Assembly (NCBI GenBank): GCA_000434235.1 | Contig: FR891968.1 | Span: 1 to 11,363 of the forward strand | DNA: 11,363 bases | Source: Alistipes sp. CAG:268 | GTDB taxonomy: Bacteria; Bacteroidota; Bacteroidia; Bacteroidales; Rikenellaceae | Reading direction: 5' to 3' | Shown here: positions 7,898-11,363 of the stretch, piece by piece | Position numbering within the stretch: position 1 is the first letter of the stretch | How the letters are laid out: every line of letters starts with the position of its first letter | Notes under the pieces: model-generated | Told to the model about the DNA's origin: nothing | The model's input: only the letters and a program-made list of their open reading frames with translations | Database searches by the model: none | Program-made: the position numbers and the translations under genes

Positions 7898-8464
7898 AGG
7901 CAGGAATTTAAAGGGTTAAAAAATAAGGGAACAGGGTAAAAAGTTCAAGAACCTCCCTTTTTCAAGAGGTAGCGGATCCCCGAAAACAAAATGAAACAGG
8001 CCCCGGCCGGGATCTATTCCGTCCATGTTTCTCTTCTCCGCCGAATCATTGCGGCTCCTTTCATGCACATTTCGCGGCATAAAAGGGAAGAAGAGAAAAC
8101 CAGCGTCAGCAACTCAGAGCTGACACGGATCCTGTCTCCGGATTCAAAGGAAGAATCGACGGCTCCGAGGGCAAAGCCGCAGGAACGCATGCCCGGCATC
8201 GAGATGCAAGCATGTGACACAGAATGGGATTCCGAAGAGATAAAGGAGGGCGAAAGAGAATTGAATCGCCGCTCATGCGCCCGCGACCGGCCATCAACCG
8301 ATCCGGCAAGGGGGGGGGAATTTTTTGATGCCCTCTTTACATAGGGAAGAGTCGTGGCCGGCACGCGACGGGACCGACGACGGAGGAATCCGGTCATCGG
8401 CTTCGCAGCATAAAAACCATAATCTCTTTCCATATGAAACTGAATGGACCCTACAGGATCCGTC
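7898..8464 (-). other. Long predicted 5' leader of the susC operon
   Basis: If the promoter at 8471-8503 is the one used, transcription should start near 8464, leaving about 565 untranslated nucleotides before the susC ATG. That is long for a Bacteroidetes susC. The stretch holds a nine-C run on the transcript strand, a terminator-like hairpin (8103-8126), and a second, weaker hairpin (7951-7970) ahead of a U-rich stretch. The 40 bases before the ATG are A/T-rich with no Shine-Dalgarno, as usual in this phylum. I recognise no known riboswitch motif. A 139-codon minus-strand frame (ATG 8433, stop at 8014) lies inside it, but it is rich in Arg and Ser and resembles no family I know. A closer promoter that I missed would shorten the leader. 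Confidence 0.45.
8081..8126 (-). terminator. Terminator-like hairpin inside the susC leader (possible attenuator)
   Basis: On the minus strand GTGTCAGC (8126-8119) pairs with GCTGACGC (8110-8103) as an 8-bp stem with one G-U pair and an 8-base loop. Three bases later the transcript enters a pyrimidine-rich run, TTTTCTCTTCTTCCCTTTT (8099-8081 region; GG precedes it). This is the outline of an intrinsic terminator about 205 bases upstream of the susC start. The U-tract is interrupted by C, so termination would be weak, and it may be only a leader hairpin. Confidence 0.3.
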
Positions 8465-8470
8465 ATATTA

Positions 8471-8503
8471 CAAAGTTAAAAAAATTATTCCCATAAAACC
8501 AAA
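8471..8503 (-). promoter_or_regulatory. Bacteroidetes-type promoter for the susC operon
   Basis: On the minus strand TTTG (8503-8500) is followed after 21 bases by TAACTTTG (8478-8471). The established sigma-ABfr promoter consensus in Bacteroides is TTTG, about 19-21 bases, then TAnnTTTG, so both elements match fully with correct spacing. The surroundings are strongly A/T-rich against the GC-rich genes. The predicted start is near 8464. I found no equally good minus-strand match closer to susC. Confidence 0.7.
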
Positions 8504-8511
8504 TTTTTTAG

Positions 8512-8547
8512 GTCCAAAAATAGTACAATATGAACTTTTTTGTCCAA
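8512..8547 (-). promoter_or_regulatory. Putative activator site: three TTGKAC repeats upstream of the susC promoter
   Basis: Read on the minus strand, TTGGAC (8547-8542), TTGTAC (8528-8523) and TTGGAC (8517-8512) lie in the same orientation with start-to-start distances of 19 and 11 bases, close to two turns and one turn of the helix. The last unit ends 8 bases before the -33 TTTG. This layout suits an activator with paired helix-turn-helix contacts, such as the AraC-type output domain of a hybrid two-component regulator. No regulator gene is in the window, so its identity is inference. Confidence 0.45.
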
Positions 8548-8716
8548 TACAGACCCGCAGAAGAGACGTGCACCCGGTCTTTGAAAGACAGGGACCCGGC
8601 TGTTCCGGATCTTCTGCCATAGGGACAATGGCCTCCTGCCCCTATCCGCAACAGGGGTCAATCCCCTTTCCGAAGAAAAAAAGTAAAAGTAGATTCCAGC
8701 TTCTCCGTAAATTTTC
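8548..8716. other. Spacer between the divergent control elements
   Basis: I see no gene here. It contains a run of short complementary blocks, CCCCT (8639-8643), AGGGG (8653-8657) and CCCCT (8663-8667), so the middle block could pair with either neighbour. A purine-rich stretch follows (8671-8694). The blocks lie upstream of the predicted malQ transcription start, so they are not part of that mRNA. Confidence 0.3.
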
Positions 8717-8724
8717 TATTTTTG
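8717..8724 (+). promoter_or_regulatory. malQ: -7 element of the malQ promoter
   Basis: TATTTTTG matches the Bacteroidetes -7 consensus TAnnTTTG exactly and lies 42 bases before the malQ ATG, predicting a leader of about 35 nucleotides. No TTTG is present at the -33 distance (the sequence there is GATTCC), so the promoter may be moderate or may rely on an activator. Confidence 0.55.
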
Positions 8725-8766
8725 TGTAGACAGAACCAAATCCAATCGACAGAGACCGACCAACCT

Positions 8767-11363
8767 ATGAAACTCTATTTCGACATCGAATACCGTACCC
8801 GCTGGGGCGAACAGCTCGTCCTGCTGCTCGGGAAACGGAAAATCGCCATGCGGTACACCGACGACGGTATCTGGCACGCCAGTGTCGAGCTGCGTTCCGG
8901 AGCGGAGCGGCTCGAATACCGCTATGCGGTCGAACGCGACAATGCGCAGGTCCGTACCGAATGGTATCCCCACACGCTCCGCCCCGCGGAGTTCTCCGAC
9001 TGCAGGGCGCTGCGGATCCACGACCGCTGGCAGGATATCGGCTCCGACGCACCGTTCCGCACGGTGGCCTACACCCGCGGCATCTTCGCTCGCCGGGCAG
9101 CATGGCCGGCCGCAAAGCGCCGCAGGGAAGACAAAACCGCCGCACAGGCGACCTTCCGGATGACCGTTCCGGCACTGTGGCCCGACGAAACACTGGCCAT
9201 CGCCTCCGACCGCCTCGACAACTGGCAGCGGATCGTCCCGTTCGACGACACCCGCTTTCCCGAATGGGAACTCGGCCTGGCCCTCCCGAAGGGGAGCGAA
9301 TACAAGTTCCTGATCGCCGACCGTACAACCCTCACCCCCATTCTGTGGGAAGAGGGTGCCAACCGCATCTGGAACGGCGTCGCCCCGGACGGCGAACGGC
9401 TGATCGAGGCCTCCCTGCAGCCCCGCATTCCGGAGCGCCACTGGCGCAGCGCCGGTACGGCCATCCCCGTCTTCTCGCTCCGTTCGGAGCAGAGTTTCGG
9501 AGTCGGCGAATTCCTCGACCTGAAGTTGCTCGTAGACTGGGCCGTCGCCACGCAGCAGCGCGTGATCCAACTCCTGCCGATCAACGACACCACGATGACC
9601 CACACCTGGGAAGACTCCTACCCCTACAACGCCAACTCGACCTTCGCGCTGCACCCGCAGTTCATCCGGCTGACCGAGGCCGGCGTCGAGGAGGATGATG
9701 CATACCGCAGCCTGCGCAGCGAACTCAACGCACTTCCCGAGGTGGACTACGAACGGGTAAACGGCGCCAAGATGCGGCTGCTGCGCGAAGCCTTCGCCCG
9801 CCACGGGGCGCGCACGACGGCCCGCCGCGACTACCGGGAGTTCCTCGAGGCCAACCGCGAATGGCTGCTGCCCTATGCGGCATTCTGCTCGCTGCGCGAC
9901 GAATACGGCACCGCCGACTTCTCACGCTGGGGCGACTACGCACACTTCGACCGCACGAAAGTGGAGGTCTACTGCCGGAAGCGGCGCAGCGATATTGCCT
10001 TCCACTGCTACATCCAGTACCACCTGCACCTCCAGCTCACGGAGGCCGTGCGTTACGCCCACGCCCGCGGGGTCATCCTCAAGGGCGACCTGCCGATCGG
10101 CATCAGCCGCACGAGCGCCGACGCCTGGCAGTTTCCGCGCCTCTTCCACATGGATTCGCAGGCCGGAGCCCCGCCCGATGCCTTCTCGGCCGCCGGCCAG
10201 AACTGGGGATTCCCGACCTACGACTGGGAGCGCATGTCGCGGGACGACTACGCCTGGTGGCGGGCCCGCCTGCGCAAGATGTCGGAGTATTTCGATGCCT
10301 ACCGCATCGACCACATCCTCGGCTTCTTCCGTATCTGGGAGATCCCCGTCGATGCCGTCCACGGACTGTTGGGACACTTCAACCCCGCCATGCCCTACCC
10401 GGCCGAAGAGTTGCGCGGCATGGGATTCGACCTCGCGGAGGGTCGTTACACGACTCCGCCGACCGACGGGTGGATCCTCGAGCGCTTGTTCGGCGAACTG
10501 GCCGGCGAGGTTCGCACCAAATACCTCCGCAACGGGCATCTGCTGCCGGTCTGCGCCACACAGCGCAGGGTGCAGCAACTCTTCCCGGGCGACGACGAGC
10601 GGTCGAAGCGCCTGCGCGACGGATTCCTGGCTCTGCTCGACGACGTACTCTTCGTCGAGGACCCCTACCGCAAGGGACACTACCACCCCCGCATCGCAGC
10701 CCAATCGACCTTCTCCTTCCAGTTGCTCTCCCCCCAACAGCAGGAGGCCTTCAACCGCCTGCACGACGACTTCTTCTACCGCCGCCACGACCGGTTCTGG
10801 CAGGAATCGGCCCTACGCAAGCTGCCGATGCTGCTCCGAGCCACCGACATGCTCGCCTGCGGCGAGGACCTCGGCATGATCCCCGACTGCGTCCCCGAGA
10901 CGATGCGGGCGCTGAAGATCCTCTCGCTCGAGATCCAGCGCATGCCCAAATCACTCTCCGAGACGTTCGCCGATCCGGCGCACTACCCCTACCTGAGCGT
11001 CTGCACCACCTCGACCCACGACATGAACCCGCTGCGGGCCTGGTGGGAGGAGGACCGCAGCGTCACGGACCGTTTCTACCACGAGGTGCTGCACGGCGAG
11101 GGCGACACGCCGTGGTTCTGCGAACCGTGGATTTGCCGCCGCATCATCGGCATGCACCTCTCGTCGCCGGCGATGTTCACGATCCTGCCCCTGCAGGACT
11201 GGCTGTCGATGGACGGAGGGCTGCGCCTGCAGATGCCCGACCGGGAGCGCATCAACGTCCCGGCCATCCCGCGCTACTATTGGCGCTACCGCATGCACCT
11301 AACCCTGGAGCGGCTGCTCGCTGAGGAGGACTTCAACACCACGATGCGCGACATGATCGCCAT
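8767..11363 (+). CDS. malQ: 4-alpha-glucanotransferase, GH77, with tandem CBM20 (DPE2-like); 3' end cut by the window
   Basis: This amylomaltase transfers alpha-1,4-glucan segments between maltodextrins, in cytoplasmic maltose/glycogen metabolism. The 865 residues present lack a signal peptide. Residues 1-90 form a short CBM20-like module (YRTRWGEQLVLLLG, LEYRYAVE). A second module (about 127-205) is clearer: ASDRLDNWQ with Trp153 and LWEEGANRIW with Trp194. The GH77 domain follows from about 230 (SFGVGEFLDL, 243-252; QLLPINDTT; SYPYNANSTFALHP). All three catalytic carboxylates are visible: nucleophile Asp515 in YRIDHIL, acid/base Glu700 in CGEDLG, and stabiliser Asp752 in TSTHDM. The two-CBM20 layout and the LLPINDTT motif match plant DPE2 and the Bacteroides MalQ type, which is around 890 residues, so only a short C-terminal tail should be missing. 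The start follows the TATTTTTG promoter by 42 bases, and no in-frame alternative upstream is needed. It is transcribed divergently from the susC operon. Confidence 0.95.
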   Translation, partial: MKLYFDIEYRTRWGEQLVLLLGKRKIAMRYTDDGIWHASVELRSGAERLEYRYAVERDNAQVRTEWYPHTLRPAEFSDCRALRIHDRWQDIGSDAPFRTVAYTRGIFARRAAWPAAKRRREDKTAAQATFRMTVPALWPDETLAIASDRLDNWQRIVPFDDTRFPEWELGLALPKGSEYKFLIADRTTLTPILWEEGANRIWNGVAPDGERLIEASLQPRIPERHWRSAGTAIPVFSLRSEQSFGVGEFLDLKLLVDWAVATQQRVIQLLPINDTTMTHTWEDSYPYNANSTFALHPQFIRLTEAGVEEDDAYRSLRSELNALPEVDYERVNGAKMRLLREAFARHGARTTARRDYREFLEANREWLLPYAAFCSLRDEYGTADFSRWGDYAHFDRTKVEVYCRKRRSDIAFHCYIQYHLHLQLTEAVRYAHARGVILKGDLPIGISRTSADAWQFPRLFHMDSQAGAPPDAFSAAGQNWGFPTYDWERMSRDDYAWWRARLRKMSEYFDAYRIDHILGFFRIWEIPVDAVHGLLGHFNPAMPYPAEELRGMGFDLAEGRYTTPPTDGWILERLFGELAGEVRTKYLRNGHLLPVCATQRRVQQLFPGDDERSKRLRDGFLALLDDVLFVEDPYRKGHYHPRIAAQSTFSFQLLSPQQQEAFNRLHDDFFYRRHDRFWQESALRKLPMLLRATDMLACGEDLGMIPDCVPETMRALKILSLEIQRMPKSLSETFADPAHYPYLSVCTTSTHDMNPLRAWWEEDRSVTDRFYHEVLHGEGDTPWFCEPWICRRIIGMHLSSPAMFTILPLQDWLSMDGGLRLQMPDRERINVPAIPRYYWRYRMHLTLERLLAEEDFNTTMRDMIA

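Noticed and set aside
7951..7970. ACCTC/GAGGT hairpin with a U-rich stretch close to susC, as a terminator
   Set aside because: The stem is only five Watson-Crick pairs plus wobbles, and the T run starts several bases later. A hard terminator just before susC would silence the operon.
7991..8344. Plus-strand 117-codon open frame in the intergenic region
   Set aside because: It has no promoter, no recognisable domain, charged low-quality composition, and lies opposite the predicted susC leader.
8014..8466. Minus-strand open frame of 139-150 codons in the susC leader
   Set aside because: Its first ATG sits at or before the predicted transcription start, the composition is Arg/Ser-rich, it contains the slippery C tract, and nothing is recognisable. 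Open frames of this size are common by chance in GC-rich DNA.
8639..8667. Alternating CCCCT/AGGGG/CCCCT blocks as an attenuator for malQ
   Set aside because: The blocks lie upstream of the predicted malQ transcription start, so they cannot act in its mRNA. No U-tract follows on either strand.
8716..9804. 362-codon minus-strand open frame opposite the start of malQ
   Set aside because: It is antisense to a clear GH77 gene. Its sequence is rich in Gly, Val and Arg, as expected from complementing GC-rich codons.

Overview
The window looks like chromosomal DNA from a GC-rich member of the Bacteroidales. Alistipes or another Rikenellaceae genus is my best guess, inferred from the high GC content of the genes; I could not test it by comparison. 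The phylum-level placement is firmer. There is a SusC/SusD pair, lipoproteins with Bacteroidetes-type signals, gene starts without Shine-Dalgarno sequences, and two matches to the Bacteroidetes promoter element TAnnTTTG.

Left and centre (about 134-7897, minus strand): a compact four-gene operon, transcribed right to left in the order susC-like, susD-like, zinc metallopeptidase lipoprotein, DUF4302 lipoprotein. The gaps are 16, 12 (or 6) and 41 bases. A perfect 18-bp terminator hairpin (79-121) closes it 12 bases after the last stop codon. The SusC/SusD pair should form a TonB-dependent outer-membrane importer. The metallopeptidase (HEFGH motif) and the DUF4302 protein are predicted lipoproteins that probably sit on the cell surface. 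No glycoside hydrolase, lyase or sulfatase lies in the operon, so the substrate is more likely a peptide, protein or glycopeptide than a plain polysaccharide. That is inference.

Middle (7898-8766): an 869-base divergent intergenic region without a convincing gene. On the minus strand it holds a near-ideal promoter, TTTG-21-TAACTTTG (8471-8503). Directly upstream of that are three phased TTGKAC repeats (8512-8547) that look like an activator site. Downstream is an unusually long predicted susC leader of about 565 nt, with a terminator-like hairpin, a nine-G tract and an 11-nt complementarity to the leader's own 5' end. On the plus strand a TATTTTTG element (8717-8724) serves the next gene.

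Right (8767 to the window end, plus strand): a nearly complete malQ-type 4-alpha-glucanotransferase with two N-terminal CBM20-like modules and a GH77 domain. It resembles plant DPE2 and is cut off by the window edge. It belongs to cytoplasmic maltodextrin/glycogen metabolism and is probably unrelated to the importer operon, apart from sharing the divergent control region.
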